In this document: one piece after another, positions 17,332 to 28,011 of the stretch | Position numbering within the stretch: the stretch's first letter is position 1 | Layout: each line of letters begins with the position of its first letter | Source of the DNA: Synechococcus sp. MVIR-18-1 | GTDB lineage: Bacteria; Cyanobacteriota; Cyanobacteriia; PCC-6307; Cyanobiaceae | Length of the DNA stretch: 64,000 nucleotides | Reading direction: 5' to 3' | NCBI RefSeq assembly: GCF_014279835.1 | Contig: NZ_CP047942.1 | Location: 930,001 to 994,000 of the forward strand | Program-made: the position numbers and the translations under genes | Notes under the pieces: model-generated | What the model was told of the DNA's origin: nothing | The model's database searches: none | What the model saw: only the letters and a program-made list of their open reading frames with translations

Positions 17332-19914
17332 TCAAACCCCAGCGTTGGCCAATTGGGGTGTCACTGGGGTGGAGGTGTTGAGGTGGCGGACAACCACTTT
17401 TTTGTCGTGGTCGATGTCCACCTCAGCGGAATCACCTTCCTTGATACGGCCGGTGAGGACTTCCTCCGCCAGGCTGTCTTCGAGAAGGCGCATCACTGCA
17501 CGACGCAGTGGTCTTGCTCCGTAGGCAGGGTTGTAGCCCTCCTCCACAAGACGCTCTTTGAAGGCATTGGAGACCGTCAAAGTGATTCCCTTGTCACCGA
17601 TTCGAGCGAACACTTCTTTAAGCATGATCTCGGCGATGTCTTTCACTTCCTCACGGTTGAGTTGACGGAAGACAATGATTTCATCGAGACGGTTCAGGAA
17701 TTCAGGCCTGAAGTACTGCTTTAGTTCCTCATTAACAAGAGATTTAATCCTGTTGTATTGATTCTCCTCAGCATTTTCACCAGAGAATTCAAAACCAAGT
17801 CCGCCGCCACCTTTCTCAATCACTTTCGAACCAATGTTCGAAGTCATGATGATCAAAGTGTTTTTGAAATCAACGGTTCTTCCTTTGGAATCGGTCAGGC
17901 GACCGTCCTCTAGAAGTTGCAGAAGCAAGTTGAAAACATCGGGATGGGCTTTCTCGATTTCGTCAAAGAGCACAACGGTGTAGGGACGACGACGAACCGC
18001 TTCAGTGAGCTGTCCTCCTTCGTTAAATCCCACGTAGCCCGGAGGAGAACCGATCAATTTGCTGACCGTATGCCTCTCCATGAACTCCGACATGTCAAGG
18101 CGAATCATCGCTTCTTCGCTGCCGAAGAAATAGGCGGCTAGAGCCTTGGTGAGCTCTGTTTTGCCTACACCAGTAGGGCCCGAGAAAATGAAGCTTGCAA
18201 TAGGACGATTGGGGTTTTTTAGGCCAACCCGGGCACGACGAATTGCCTTGGACACCGCTTTCACGGCTTCATCTTGTCCGATCAACCGCTGATGGAGAGT
18301 TTCCTCCATGTTCAACAATTTGAAGGACTCACTTTCTGTGAGTTTCTGAACGGGAACCCCGGTCCATGAGGCCACAATGTGGGCGATGTCTTCCTCGTCC
18401 ACAACAGGAGTGGTGAGAAGTTGTGGTTTTGCGACTGATCCCTCTGTGGGTTCAGAGGCCGCCATTTCACCAACTGCAGCCTCAGAGGTTTGAGCCTCAT
18501 CCCCAGTATTGACTGGGGTATCTTCTCTGCTGCTTTGCAGCAACGTACGGATCTTTTCACGCAACTCAACTTCTTTATCACGCAGTTCTCCCGCACGATT
18601 GAAATCTTGTTCGCGAACCGCATCCTCTTTTTCCTTCTGGACGGCGCGGAGCTCTTTATCCACTTCCTTGGCTGCAGGAGGCAGCTTGGAATTGAGCAAA
18701 CGAACTCTGCTTCCAGCTTCATCAATCAGATCAATGGCCTTGTCTGGAAGGAAACGATCGGAGATGTATCGATCACCCAATGTTGCCGCTGCATCGAGAG
18801 CCGCGTCAGTGATTTTCAGGCGATGGTGCTGCTCATAGCGCTCACGCAGTCCCCTCAGGATTTCAATGGTTTCCGGAATGGAAGGTTCGCCCACCGTGAC
18901 GGGCTGGAAACGACGTTCCAAAGCCGCATCGCGCTCAATATGTTTGCGGTATTCATCGAGCGTTGTTGCTCCGATGCATTGAAGTTCACCTCGAGCTAGT
19001 GCTGGCTTGAGAATGTTTGCTGCGTCAATCGCACCTTCGGCTGCACCAGCACCAATCAACGTATGAACTTCGTCGATCACCAAAATCACATTGCCGGCTG
19101 ATTTGATCTCTTCCATGATCTTTTTCAGCCGCTCTTCAAACTCCCCGCGATACTTCGTACCTGCAACAAGCAAGCCGATGTCGAGGGTGAGAACTCGCTT
19201 TTCTTCAAGAATGTCTGGAATATCACCTTGCTGAATCCGTTGAGCCAAGCCCTCGGCAATAGCTGTTTTGCCAACACCAGGTTCACCGATGAGAACAGGG
19301 TTGTTTTTTGTGCGTCGGCCGAGGATTTGAATCACTCGGTCGATCTCCTTGTGGCGTCCGACAACCGGGTCCAACTTGGCTTCAGTTGCCAGTTGGGTGA
19401 GGTTCGTACCGAATTCATCCAAAGTTGGGGTTTTGGTAGAGCCTTTGGCTCCGCCTCCACCACCAGCACCCACCTCAGCTGTTTCGCCGAGCATGCGAAT
19501 CACTTGAGTGCGCACCTTCGCCAGGTCAACTCCAAGATTTTCGAGCACTCGTGCTGCAACGCCTTCTCCTTCACGAATGAGGCCTAAAAGGAGATGCTCG
19601 GTGCCGATGTAGTTGTGGCCAAGCTGCCTTGCTTCTTCTAAGGAGAGTTCAAGAACACGCTTGGCACGTGGCGTGAAGGGGATTTCAACGGCAACGAAGC
19701 CAGATCCCCTGCCAATGATTTTTTCAACTTCAACTCGAGCATCCTTGAGGTTGACGCCCATCGACTTGAGCACCTTGGCGGCGACGCCGGTGCCTTCACC
19801 GATCAAACCCAACAAAATTTGCTCTGTTCCAACAAAGTTGTGGCCGAGGCGACGAGCCTCTTCTTGGGCCAGCATGATCACCTTGATGGCCTTCTCGGTA
19901 AACCGCTCGAACAT
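17332..19914 (-). CDS. clpC: ClpC AAA+ chaperone of the Clp protease
   Basis: The 860-residue Hsp100 protein unfolds substrates for ClpP/ClpR and is essential in cyanobacteria. The start [12 protein letters not shown] at 19914 matches the family; an upstream start would add nine residues. Order of domains: a double Clp-N repeat (about 1-145), first AAA+ module with Walker [15 protein letters not shown], a middle UVR-type coiled segment ([15 protein letters not shown]), and second AAA+ module with [10 protein letters not shown] and [14 protein letters not shown]. The C terminus is SPLTP-like and unstructured. Downstream genes lie in the same direction. Confidence 0.97.
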   Translation of the reverse strand: MFERFTEKAIKVIMLAQEEARRLGHNFVGTEQILLGLIGEGTGVAAKVLKSMGVNLKDARVEVEKIIGRGSGFVAVEIPFTPRAKRVLELSLEEARQLGHNYIGTEHLLLGLIREGEGVAARVLENLGVDLAKVRTQVIRMLGETAEVGAGGGGGAKGSTKTPTLDEFGTNLTQLATEAKLDPVVGRHKEIDRVIQILGRRTKNNPVLIGEPGVGKTAIAEGLAQRIQQGDIPDILEEKRVLTLDIGLLVAGTKYRGEFEERLKKIMEEIKSAGNVILVIDEVHTLIGAGAAEGAIDAANILKPALARGELQCIGATTLDEYRKHIERDAALERRFQPVTVGEPSIPETIEILRGLRERYEQHHRLKITDAALDAAATLGDRYISDRFLPDKAIDLIDEAGSRVRLLNSKLPPAAKEVDKELRAVQKEKEDAVREQDFNRAGELRDKEVELREKIRTLLQSSREDTPVNTGDEAQTSEAAVGEMAASEPTEGSVAKPQLLTTPVVDEEDIAHIVASWTGVPVQKLTESESFKLLNMEETLHQRLIGQDEAVKAVSKAIRRARVGLKNPNRPIASFIFSGPTGVGKTELTKALAAYFFGSEEAMIRLDMSEFMERHTVSKLIGSPPGYVGFNEGGQLTEAVRRRPYTVVLFDEIEKAHPDVFNLLLQLLEDGRLTDSKGRTVDFKNTLIIMTSNIGSKVIEKGGGGLGFEFSGENAEENQYNRIKSLVNEELKQYFRPEFLNRLDEIIVFRQLNREEVKDIAEIMLKEVFARIGDKGITLTVSNAFKERLVEEGYNPAYGARPLRRAVMRLLEDSLAEEVLTGRIKEGDSAEVDIDHDKKVVVRHLNTSTPVTPQLANAGV

Positions 19915-20080
19915 CTTGAGGGCCGTTAATGGTGAAACCAAGCTATCAGGGATGAAGAGTTGTTGTGATCACTCTCGATACCAACCCAGATCCCAGTAGT
20001 GATTTGGGGTGAGGCCCTGAAAAAGTGTTAATCAATGCAGAAATGTAGTGCGGGTTTCTGTTCGATCAGGGCGGGTATCC

Positions 20081-20569
20081 CTACCAGCTGAGTGCTGAAT
20101 TGAGTTTCATTTCTCTTTGCATCTCTAACGACTGAATCAAGGCGTCCTTGCCGTCTCGGTAGTAGCGGTCACGGCGACCAACAGTTTGGAAGCCAAACGC
20201 GCTGTAAAGAGTTCGTGCCCCGTGATTGTCTTCAGCCACATCGAGGATGGCGTGTCTCGCGCCTGCGCTGCTGGCATCCAGTAGCAGCCGTTTCAAAACT
20301 GCTCGGCCCAGTCCGCGGCGCCGATGCTCTGGTTCAACCCCAAGCACAGTGATTTGGAGTTCATCCAAAACAACCCAGCCACAGGCCATTGCTAACAACG
20401 TGTCTGCGCTAGCAGCAATCCCGATACAAATTCGCTGGGGGTCGGAGAGTTCTCGCTCCCAATGGTCTGAAGTCCAAAGGCCATGGAGGGATAGGGCATC
20501 GAGTTTCAGGCATGCCAAAGCATGCGTTCGCTGGAGTCGGATCGTTTTGGAGTCAGGGTTGAGAAGCAT
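20081..20569 (-). CDS. rimI: Ribosomal-protein alanine N-acetyltransferase-like GNAT protein
   Basis: The 162 residues carry the GNAT fold: the acetyl-CoA pyrophosphate loop VEPEHRRRGLGRAVLKRLL (motif A) and the C-terminal ARTLYSAFGFQTVGRRDRYY (motif B). RimI acetylates the N terminus of ribosomal protein S18 in Escherichia coli; the match here is to the general RimI-like type. It is divergent from lysA, with only 11 bases between the annotated starts, so the lysA promoter must lie inside or beyond this gene's 5' end. Confidence 0.82.
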   Translation of the reverse strand: MLLNPDSKTIRLQRTHALACLKLDALSLHGLWTSDHWERELSDPQRICIGIAASADTLLAMACGWVVLDELQITVLGVEPEHRRRGLGRAVLKRLLLDASSAGARHAILDVAEDNHGARTLYSAFGFQTVGRRDRYYRDGKDALIQSLEMQREMKLNSALSW

Positions 20570-20580
20570 CGCTACCTAGA

Positions 20581-21972
20581 TTGCCTCGATCGCCTATTCC
20601 TGACGACGCCTTGGCCACACCTTATGAATCCGGCTGTGATCCCGTCAGCCCCAATCGCAATCTGGCTCCCGTGTCGGCTGAGCTCGATGATCAAGGCCGT
20701 CTGATGGTGGGGGGCTGCTGTCTGAGCGAACTCGCAGAGCGATACGGCACCCCGCTTTACGTCCTTGATGAGGTCAGTATTCGTGCCTCCGCTCAGGAGT
20801 ATCGGGAAGCCCTAAAGCGTCATTACCACGGTGATTCCCTTGCCGTGTATGCATCCAAAGCCCATAGCTCCCTGGCCTTAACAGGCCTCGTGGCCTCAGA
20901 AGGGCTTGGTCTTGATGCCGTCTCCGCTGGAGAGCTGCTTACAGCCCTTAACGGCGGCATGCCACCGGAACGCATGGTGCTGCATGGCAACAACAAATCT
21001 GTTGAGGAGCTCGCCCTCGCCTACAGCCATGGCGTGATGGTCGTAGCTGATAACCAGCACGATCTGGATTGCCTGGCTGAGCTCGTTCCTAAGGGCGCAG
21101 CGCCCGTGCGCTTGATGCTGCGTTTCACACCGGGCATCGAATGCCATACCCACGAGTACATCCGTACAGGACATCTAGACAGCAAATTCGGGTTTGATCC
21201 CGATCAGCTGCAGCCCGTGTTGACAGCCTTGGCAGGGTGTGCGTGGGCTCGTGTTGAAGGTCTACATGCGCACATCGGGTCGCAGATTTTTGAACTGGAT
21301 CCGCATCGGGATTTGGCGGCTGTGATGGCTGATGCCCTCAAGTTGGCCCGTGAGCTCGGTCACCCAGTGCGTGATCTCAATGTTGGTGGGGGACTCGGAA
21401 TTCGCTACGTCGAATCAGACGATCCACCGTCGATCGATGCTTGGGTCAAGGTGGTGGCAGACGCGGTGACCGTGGCGTGCCGGGAGCGCGGTCTTGAATT
21501 GCCACGCTTGATGTGCGAGCCGGGTCGTTCTCTGGTGGCGTCCAGTGGCGTGACGGTTTACACCGTGGGCGCTCGCAAGGTGGTACCAGGCGTTCGCACC
21601 TACGTCTCCGTTGACGGTGGCATGAGCGACAACCCGCGTCCGATCACCTACCAGTCGCTCTACACGGCATGTCTTGCGGACCGCCCCCTGGCGCCGGCAG
21701 ACGAAACGATCACCTTGGCTGGGAAGCACTGTGAATCCGGCGACGTGTTGCTCAAGGATTTGTCGTTTCCGTCTTGCCGCAGCGGTGAGGTGCTGGTGGT
21801 CCTGGCAACAGGTGCCTACAACCTTTCGATGAGCTCGAACTACAACCGGATTCCGAGACCCGCTGCTGTGTTGGTGCATCAAGGAGAGGCGGAACTGATT
21901 CAGCGGCGTGAGCAGCCAGAGGATTTACTGCGTTATGACCTGATGCCAGATCGCCTGCGCTCGGTACACTGA
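20581..21972 (+). CDS. lysA: Diaminopimelate decarboxylase
   Basis: This PLP enzyme decarboxylates meso-diaminopimelate to lysine, the last step of lysine synthesis. The 463 residues form the fold-type III barrel: the PLP lysine in VYASKAHSSLAL (about residue 100), GLHAHIGSQIFE, LNVGGGLGIRY, MCEPGRSLVASSG and CESGDVLLKD, which supplies the active-site Cys from the partner subunit, and GAYNLSMSSNYN. The first codon is TTG at 20581; a later start is possible because the first 35 residues are poorly conserved. It heads a plus-strand series with cdaA and uppS. Confidence 0.93.
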   Translation: MPRSPIPDDALATPYESGCDPVSPNRNLAPVSAELDDQGRLMVGGCCLSELAERYGTPLYVLDEVSIRASAQEYREALKRHYHGDSLAVYASKAHSSLALTGLVASEGLGLDAVSAGELLTALNGGMPPERMVLHGNNKSVEELALAYSHGVMVVADNQHDLDCLAELVPKGAAPVRLMLRFTPGIECHTHEYIRTGHLDSKFGFDPDQLQPVLTALAGCAWARVEGLHAHIGSQIFELDPHRDLAAVMADALKLARELGHPVRDLNVGGGLGIRYVESDDPPSIDAWVKVVADAVTVACRERGLELPRLMCEPGRSLVASSGVTVYTVGARKVVPGVRTYVSVDGGMSDNPRPITYQSLYTACLADRPLAPADETITLAGKHCESGDVLLKDLSFPSCRSGEVLVVLATGAYNLSMSSNYNRIPRPAAVLVHQGEAELIQRREQPEDLLRYDLMPDRLRSVH

Positions 21973-22002
21973 GCTTGAAATTATGAGAGGTGCATAAACG
22001 GA

Positions 22003-22836
22003 ATGGCGGTGTTGCAACTTCGCCTGCTGATCGACGTTTTATGCGCCTCTGCTCTCGGTTTTCTTCTCTTTACGAGAGTCAACGAGCAGCGAACCCTTTG
22101 GCTGTTGAGGGGTTACCTGTTTCTCGTTGCTCTCGCTTGGTTCGTCAAGCGGTTTTTCAATCTTCCGCTGACATCGACGTTGGTCGATGCATTAGTTCTC
22201 GCCTGCTCCCTTTCTCTGGCCATTCTTTGGCAGGGTGAATTGCGCCGCTTGATGGAGCTCCTCGGCACAGGGCGGCTCGCCGTTCTGTTGGGCAATCCTC
22301 AAAGCAAGCTCAGAGCGACCGCCAGCACTGTCGCCCAATTAACCGATGCTGCAGGTCGGCTGTCTAAATCTCGCCGCGGTGCCTTGATGGTGGTGGATTT
22401 AGGCAGTGACTTGCGCCCCGAGGATTTCCTGAACCCAGGGGTAACCGTCGACGCTCAGTTGAGCAGTGAACTCCTTCTCAATCTGTTTGCTTCCGACACA
22501 CCTCTCCATGATGGTGCCGTGGTGCTGAAGGGAAATCGCATTCTTTCTGCTGGCGTGATCTTGCCGCTGTCGCGTCAAGGCATCAGTCGCTATGGCACAA
22601 GACACCTCGCTGCTTTAGGCATTACAGAACGCTTCGACCGCTGCATTTGTGTGGTGGTTTCTGAAGAAACAGGCACGTTGTCGCTCGCGAATCAGGGCAA
22701 GCTCGAACGTCCGATCACCAGTTCGCGTCTTCAGGATTTATTGACCGAGTTGATGGCGGCTCCGGTGTCCTCTGCTTCAGCGAAAACCGGGTCTTCACGT
22801 AGCGTGAAAAATGCTTCCCAGGACTCATCGCTTTGA
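22003..22836 (+). CDS. cdaA: Membrane diadenylate cyclase CdaA
   Basis: The enzyme makes the second messenger cyclic di-AMP from two ATP. The 277 residues start with about three membrane helices (residues 5-75) and continue into the DisA_N/DAC domain, with the active-site LHDGAVVL near residue 166 and [10 protein letters not shown] further on. In cyanobacteria c-di-AMP is linked to night survival and osmotic and potassium homeostasis. A 30-base gap separates it from lysA, and its TGA overlaps the TTG start of uppS. The C-terminal 25 residues are Ser/Ala-rich and probably disordered. Confidence 0.93.
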   Translation: MAVLQLRLLIDVLCASALGFLLFTRVNEQRTLWLLRGYLFLVALAWFVKRFFNLPLTSTLVDALVLACSLSLAILWQGELRRLMELLGTGRLAVLLGNPQSKLRATASTVAQLTDAAGRLSKSRRGALMVVDLGSDLRPEDFLNPGVTVDAQLSSELLLNLFASDTPLHDGAVVLKGNRILSAGVILPLSRQGISRYGTRHLAALGITERFDRCICVVVSEETGTLSLANQGKLERPITSSRLQDLLTELMAAPVSSASAKTGSSRSVKNASQDSSL

Positions 22837-23606
22837 GTCAACGCTTGGTCACTAGTTCAGATGACGCTCGGATTGAGGTTTGTCCTGCCGAGATCAATCC
22901 TCAGCGTTTGCCCGCTCATGTGGCAGTGATCATGGATGGCAATGGACGCTGGGCCCAATCAAGGGGCTTACCGCGTGTCATGGGGCACCGGGCAGGTGTT
23001 GAGGCTCTGAAAGCGACCTTGCGTCGTTGCAGCGATTGGGGTGTGAAGGCTCTTACCGCCTACGCCTTCTCCACAGAAAACTGGTCTCGCCCAGGCGATG
23101 AAGTGAATTTTTTGATGACGTTGTTTGAGCGGGTCCTCGAACGCGAGCTTCAGGCTTTGGAAAAGGAGAGGGTTCGGATCCGTTTTCTTGGCGATCTTGA
23201 GCCCCTGCCGTCCCGTCTGCAGTCCTTGATCGACGAAGCGACGAAGCGTACGGCGTTGAACGATGGAATTCATTTCAACGTTTGCACCAACTACGGAGGA
23301 CGGCATGAGCTGGTTGTCGCAGCCAGACGGCTGGCTGAACGGGCAGCAACCGGTGAGCTGGACCCCTCCAAGATCGACGAGCAGACCCTCGCTGGAGAAC
23401 TGTTCACAGCCGGAGAAATTGATCCCGATCTCTTGATTCGCACGAGTGGTGAACATCGAATCAGCAATTTTTTGTTGTGGCAGCTCGCTTACGCCGAAAT
23501 CCACGTCACCGATGTTCTTTGGCCCGATTTCGATCGTGAGGCCTTAGTAAGCGCGTTCTTGGATTATCAAAGTCGAACCCGTCGCTTTGGGGGGTTAGTG
23601 GTCTAA
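22833..23606 (+). CDS. uppS: Undecaprenyl (polyprenyl) diphosphate synthase
   Basis: This cis-prenyltransferase makes the C55 carrier lipid for peptidoglycan and other cell-wall polymers. The 257 residues contain [15 protein letters not shown] (catalytic Asp), [26 protein letters not shown], and [18 protein letters not shown]. The normal start region of about 20 extra N-terminal residues is polar. The TTG start overlaps the cdaA stop (TTGA), so translation is probably coupled, linking cell-wall precursor supply with c-di-AMP synthesis. Confidence 0.95.
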   Translation: MSQRLVTSSDDARIEVCPAEINPQRLPAHVAVIMDGNGRWAQSRGLPRVMGHRAGVEALKATLRRCSDWGVKALTAYAFSTENWSRPGDEVNFLMTLFERVLERELQALEKERVRIRFLGDLEPLPSRLQSLIDEATKRTALNDGIHFNVCTNYGGRHELVVAARRLAERAATGELDPSKIDEQTLAGELFTAGEIDPDLLIRTSGEHRISNFLLWQLAYAEIHVTDVLWPDFDREALVSAFLDYQSRTRRFGGLVV

Positions 23607-23655
23607 TCGCCGATGCTCTGGGATCCTGAGGGTTCGAGGTTCTCTCTCAGGGTTG

Positions 23656-24633
23656 ATGACGGAAGCGGTTGAAGTGCGCCATGACTGGACGCGAAGCGAG
23701 ATCGAAGCGCTTTTGGATCTTCCCCTGATGGATTTGCTTTGGCGTGCTCAGGGGGTGCATCGTGCAACCAACCCTGGATATCACGTCCAGTTGGCTTCGC
23801 TGTTGAGTGTCAAAACCGGAGGGTGCGAAGAAGACTGCGCGTACTGCCCCCAATCGATGCATCACAGCAGTGATGTCACAGGTCAGCCCGAATTGCAGGT
23901 GGCTCCTGTTTTAGAGCGAGCCAAAGCTGCCAAGCAGGCTGGTGCGGACCGATTTTGCATGGGCTGGGCTTGGCGTGAAATCCGCGAAGGTGCCCCATTC
24001 GAGGCGATGTTGCAGATGGTGAGTGGCGTGCGTGCCTTGGGGATGGAAGCTTGCGTCACCGCCGGGATGCTCACCGATGACCAGGCAAAGCGTCTCGCTG
24101 AGGCGGGTCTAACGGCCTACAACCACAACCTTGATACCAGCCCTGAGCACTACGACAAAATCATCACGACGCGGACCTTCCAAGAACGTCTGGAGACGCT
24201 TGAGCGGGTGCGTCAAGCAGGTGTGACTCTCTGCTGCGGCGGCATCATTGGTATGGGGGAAACTGTGAAGGACCGAGCCTCGATGCTGCAGGTGCTGGCG
24301 TCGATCAATCCCCATCCGGAGAGCGTTCCGATTAACGCTTTGGTGGCGGTAGAGGGCACTCCGCTCGAGGAACTCCCCCCCATCGATCCCATCGAGTTGG
24401 TTCGCATGATTGCCGTGACGAGGATCCTGATGCCCGGCAGTCGGGTTCGCCTCAGTGCGGGTCGGGAACAGCTCAGCCAGGAGGCGCAGATTTTGTGTTT
24501 GCAAGCTGGTGCGGATTCGATTTTTTATGGCGAAACGCTCCTCACGACTGGAAATCCCGCGGTGGAGGCTGACCGTGCGCTGCTTCGAACTGCCGGTGTG
24601 CAGGCCAACTGGCACTCCCCAGCGGCTGCCTGA
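23656..24633 (+). CDS. bioB: Biotin synthase
   Basis: This radical SAM enzyme inserts sulfur into dethiobiotin. The 325 residues carry the Cx3Cx2C cluster motif [10 protein letters not shown] near residue 57, [26 protein letters not shown], and [10 protein letters not shown] with further cluster-associated residues. The ATG at 23656 is chosen over the TTG one codon earlier. The stop overlaps the ATG of trhO (TGATG). No other biotin gene is next to it in the window. Confidence 0.95.
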   Translation: MTEAVEVRHDWTRSEIEALLDLPLMDLLWRAQGVHRATNPGYHVQLASLLSVKTGGCEEDCAYCPQSMHHSSDVTGQPELQVAPVLERAKAAKQAGADRFCMGWAWREIREGAPFEAMLQMVSGVRALGMEACVTAGMLTDDQAKRLAEAGLTAYNHNLDTSPEHYDKIITTRTFQERLETLERVRQAGVTLCCGGIIGMGETVKDRASMLQVLASINPHPESVPINALVAVEGTPLEELPPIDPIELVRMIAVTRILMPGSRVRLSAGREQLSQEAQILCLQAGADSIFYGETLLTTGNPAVEADRALLRTAGVQANWHSPAAA

Positions 24634-25580
24634 TGGGAGCTGCGATGGGAGCAGATGGGATTCAGGACGATCTGCTAGTTGCAGCTTTTTATGCCTTTAC
24701 CCCGTTGGCGGACGCCGATCAACAGGAGCTGCTAACCGCCCTGCCCCCCCTGGCGCAGGCTGAAACCGTTCTTGGTTCGGTGTTGATCGCTGCTGAAGGT
24801 GTGAACGGCACGGTCTGTGGTCCTTCGTTGGGAGTGGAGCGATTGCTAGCCCTTCTACGCAGCCAGCTTCCGCTTGGTGAGGCCCATTACGACTGCCTGG
24901 AGGTGAAACGCAGCTGGAATCCTGATCAAGTGTTTCGACGCTTTAAGGCCAGGAGCAAGCGAGAGATCGTGACGCTTGGACAACCGCAAGTGGATCCTCG
25001 TGACAGTGTTGGCACCTATGTGGATCCTCAGGATTGGAATGCCTTGATTGATGATCCCGACACGCTGGTGATCGATGCGCGCAACACCTACGAGGTGGCG
25101 ATCGGTAGTTTTGCAGGGGCCTTAAATCCGCAAACGGAAAGCTTCCGGGACTTTCCCGACTGGGTGGATCAGACGCTTCGTCCTCGCGTTGCACAAGAGG
25201 GCCCTAAGCGCATTGCCATGTTTTGCACCGGTGGCATTCGCTGTGAAAAGGCCAGCAGTTTTTTGCAACAGCAGGGCTTTGGTGAAGTCCATCATTTGCG
25301 TGGAGGCATTCTTCGCTATCTCGAAGAGGTTCCAGAGCAGAACAGCCGATGGCGAGGGGAGTGTTTCGTGTTTGATCAGCGCGTTGCGCTGAATCATCAG
25401 TTGGAACGAGGTGACTACTGCCTATGCCATGCCTGCGGTTTGCCGGTTTCCTCTGAGCAGCAAACCCTGCCGAGCTACATCAAGGGCGTGCAGTGTTTGC
25501 ATTGCATCGATCAATTCACAGAGGCCGATCGCCGCAGATTTGCCATGCGCCAACAACAGATCGACCAGCTTCAGGCCTAG
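24633..25580 (+). CDS. trhO: tRNA uridine(34) hydroxylase, rhodanese-domain TrhO/YceA
   Basis: The 315 residues consist of an N-terminal acylphosphatase-like part, a rhodanese domain with the active-site cysteine in MFCTGGIRCEKAS (about residue 192) and a C-terminal Cys-rich region (CLCHACGLP, VQCLHC) likely to bind zinc. TrhO hydroxylates uridine 34 of certain tRNAs with oxygen as donor. The frame is coupled to bioB by TGATG overlap, and its TAG overlaps a GTG that probably starts the next gene. Confidence 0.9.
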   Translation: MGAAMGADGIQDDLLVAAFYAFTPLADADQQELLTALPPLAQAETVLGSVLIAAEGVNGTVCGPSLGVERLLALLRSQLPLGEAHYDCLEVKRSWNPDQVFRRFKARSKREIVTLGQPQVDPRDSVGTYVDPQDWNALIDDPDTLVIDARNTYEVAIGSFAGALNPQTESFRDFPDWVDQTLRPRVAQEGPKRIAMFCTGGIRCEKASSFLQQQGFGEVHHLRGGILRYLEEVPEQNSRWRGECFVFDQRVALNHQLERGDYCLCHACGLPVSSEQQTLPSYIKGVQCLHCIDQFTEADRRRFAMRQQQIDQLQA

Positions 25581-26593
25581 TGCTTCAGTGGCCATGTCTT
25601 GCTTTCAGACTTCGCTTGCTGCCCATCCTCTACAGCTTTCGCCGTTGTCCCTATGCGATGCGTGCTCGCTGGGCCCTGCTCCAGGCCGGTCTCATGGTGC
25701 AGTGGAGAGAAATTGAACTCAAAGCCAAGCCTGCAGCGATGCTGGAGGCCTCTCCTAAAGGCACGGTTCCGGTTCTGGTCTTAGCTGACGGCAGCGTGAT
25801 CGATGAGAGTTTGGCGATCATGCGCTGGGCTTTGCAGAAGGCTGATCCCTGTGGCGTGTTGGAGGCTGAAGACTCAGCTCTTTTGATTGAAGAAAATGAT
25901 CGGTCGTTGAAGCATCATCTCGATCGTTTCAAGTACACCGACCGTTATCCCGGAGCCTTAAAAGAGGACCATCGCCAGGCTGGTCTTGTGATTCTGCGCA
26001 GCTGGAGCGAACGCATCAGCAGGAACGGTTGGTTGCTGGCTGATCGGATGGCTTTGGCGGATGCGGCCCTATGGCCGTTTGTAAGGCAGTGGCGTCTGAC
26101 CGATGCGGCTGGATTTGATGCTGATCCTCACTTGGCACCGTTGCGGGAATGGCTGATGCGCTTTCTCGATGATCCGATGATGGAACGATTGATGCAACGT
26201 GCTGATCCCTGGTTGTCAGGTGGAATGCAACCGATTTTTCCGGCTGATGCCATTGCAATTCCCATGGATCAACCGCTGTTTCATCTCGCCTTGGAATCCG
26301 ATTGGCAGGCTGCTCTAGAGCGAGGCGACTATCGCGTTTCAACGCGCGGCTTGTCCCTCGAACAGGTGGGATTCATTCATCTGTCTTGGCAAGAGCAGCT
26401 GCAAGCCACGTTTGACCGGTTTTATGCCGACGCTGGTGCCGTCCTAACGCTCAGAATCAATCCGAAGCTGGTGTCTGCCCCCCTGCGAGCAGATGCCATC
26501 CATACAGGCGTGCTTTTCCCGCATCTGTATGGCCCACTTCCCATTGCCTCGGTGGTCGAGGTGAGTCCTTTCTCTTCTCTGCCCGCGTGCTGA
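25580..26593 (+). CDS. Glutathione S-transferase fused to a DUF952 domain
   Basis: The N-terminal ~220 residues are GST-like: ILYSFRRCPYAMRARWAL with a thioredoxin-fold CPY active site, GTVPVLVLADGSVIDESLAIMRW, and an all-helical second domain with LADAALWPFVRQW. The last ~110 residues resemble DUF952 (PLFHLALESDWQAAL, GFIHLSW, FPHLYGPLPI). The GTG at 25580 overlaps the trhO stop (TAGTG) and gives 337 residues; the exact start is uncertain because the frame is open further upstream. A downstream GNAT-like gene overlaps its stop. Substrates are unknown. Confidence 0.82.
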   Translation: MLQWPCLAFRLRLLPILYSFRRCPYAMRARWALLQAGLMVQWREIELKAKPAAMLEASPKGTVPVLVLADGSVIDESLAIMRWALQKADPCGVLEAEDSALLIEENDRSLKHHLDRFKYTDRYPGALKEDHRQAGLVILRSWSERISRNGWLLADRMALADAALWPFVRQWRLTDAAGFDADPHLAPLREWLMRFLDDPMMERLMQRADPWLSGGMQPIFPADAIAIPMDQPLFHLALESDWQAALERGDYRVSTRGLSLEQVGFIHLSWQEQLQATFDRFYADAGAVLTLRINPKLVSAPLRADAIHTGVLFPHLYGPLPIASVVEVSPFSSLPAC

Positions 26594-27096
26594 TGCTTAA
26601 TGATTTAGAAGCTCAGGCACGCGAACGTGGCTTGCTGCTGCGCCTCAAAGTTGGACGCCCCCTAGGGCTTTGGAGTTTGCGCTTGGTGGTGGCTGAACAG
26701 TTGGCGGCTGATCGCTTGCAACTCCAGGGCGAGATGAAAGCTTGGGCCTATGGCGCTACCACTGGATTGCAGCTCGACACCATGCGAGTTCGACCCCAAG
26801 CTCCCGCTGGCACGGGAGATCTGATCTGGGCCGCCACCATGGCTTGGGCGCTTGAGTCCACCCCTTGCCTAAGGGCCAGGTTGTTGGCGATACGGGATGC
26901 AGAGGGCCAGCATCGGCGCTTGGTGCGTTACTTCCAGCAACGTGGATTCAGCACTGTGCATGAGGTGGAAGCCGCTGTTTGGGACTTGCCTCTGCGGATG
27001 GTTTGGGGTGGTGCTGGCGCTCTGATGACGGCGGATTGTGCCGAGGTGCAGCAGCGAGCTGCGCAGCGCTGGACGGCTCAGTCTCCCGCTGCGTGA
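26593..27096 (+). CDS. GNAT-like hypothetical protein
   Basis: The 167-residue product begins at an ATG overlapping the previous stop (TGATG); a GTG six bases earlier is the alternative. The segment [19 protein letters not shown] followed by [14 protein letters not shown] looks like the C-terminal half of a GNAT fold, but the usual acetyl-CoA loop is weak. No firm function is given. It is convergent with lipA; the two coding ends overlap by 19 bases. Confidence 0.75.
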   Translation: MLNDLEAQARERGLLLRLKVGRPLGLWSLRLVVAEQLAADRLQLQGEMKAWAYGATTGLQLDTMRVRPQAPAGTGDLIWAATMAWALESTPCLRARLLAIRDAEGQHRRLVRYFQQRGFSTVHEVEAAVWDLPLRMVWGGAGALMTADCAEVQQRAAQRWTAQSPAA

Positions 27097-27980
27097 TAGC
27101 TGCTGCGAACCAATGGCCCACTACGCACTTGAGTAAAACCAAGGTCTGTGGCGATGGCCCCAAGCTCTGCAAATTCGGTGGGGTGCCAGTAACGCGCTAC
27201 GGGGATATGGGCCAAAGATGGCCTGAGGTATTGGCCGAGGGTGATGCGCTGACAATCCACATGGCGTAGGTCTTTCAAGGTGTCGATGACTTCCTCTTTG
27301 CTCTCGCCCAAGCCGAGCATCAGGCCACTTTTGGTGGGTATCGATGGGGCAAGTTCTCTGGCCGCGGCAAGCAGCCCAAGCGAGCGTGTGTAAGTCGCCC
27401 CACGGCGAACTTCGCCTTGCAGTCGCTTCACCGTTTCAAGATTGTGGTTGAAACAAACGGGCTGTGCCTTCAGAACGCTGGCGAGACGTTGCTGTTGAGC
27501 CTGGAGGGCTTTGGCTTGATCGGCCACACCGCCCCAGAAGTCTGGGGTGAGCACTTCGATCGCGATCAAGGGATTGCGGGCACGGATCGCCGCCATTGCG
27601 CTTGTGAACAAGCTGGCTCCATGGTCTTCAAGGTCATCGCGGGCTACGGCCGTGAGGACCACGTAGCGCAGACCCATGCGAAGCACGGCTTCTGCCACCC
27701 GTCCCCCCTCCTCAGGGTTCAAGGCTTCGGGCGCACGGCCTTTATCGACTTGGCAGAACGCACAACTACGGGTGCAGATGGAGCCTCCTAGCAAGAAGGT
27801 TGCGGTGCCGGCTGCATAACACTCCCCCCGATTAGGGCAGCGTCCCTCCTCGCAAATCGTGTTCAGCCCATTTTGTTTGACCAGGGATTGCACCTGCTCA
27901 ATCGCCGAGGCATTACCGATGGGACGTCTTAACCATTCGGGTAAGCGCTCACTGGGGCGGATTTCGCTGTAACGGCTCAT
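27078..27980 (-). CDS. lipA: Lipoyl synthase
   Basis: This radical SAM enzyme inserts two sulfurs into octanoyl groups on lipoyl carrier proteins. It contains the auxiliary-cluster cysteines [12 protein letters not shown], the radical SAM triad [23 protein letters not shown], and [16 protein letters not shown]. The ATG at 27980 ([16 protein letters not shown]) matches the conserved N terminus; an ATG at 27992 and a TTG at 28019 that overlaps the recR stop are alternatives. It forms a recR-lipA pair on the minus strand. Confidence 0.93.
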   Translation of the reverse strand: MSRYSEIRPSERLPEWLRRPIGNASAIEQVQSLVKQNGLNTICEEGRCPNRGECYAAGTATFLLGGSICTRSCAFCQVDKGRAPEALNPEEGGRVAEAVLRMGLRYVVLTAVARDDLEDHGASLFTSAMAAIRARNPLIAIEVLTPDFWGGVADQAKALQAQQQRLASVLKAQPVCFNHNLETVKRLQGEVRRGATYTRSLGLLAAARELAPSIPTKSGLMLGLGESKEEVIDTLKDLRHVDCQRITLGQYLRPSLAHIPVARYWHPTEFAELGAIATDLGFTQVRSGPLVRSSYHAAGD

Positions 27981-28011
27981 GCTCTTTTTCATGACCGCGG
28001 CTCTTGGAGTT

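Noticed and set aside
17233-19999. Several plus-strand frames of 100-170 codons opposite clpC
   Set aside because: They are shadows of the strongly conserved ClpC coding sequence and lack starts with ribosome-binding sites.
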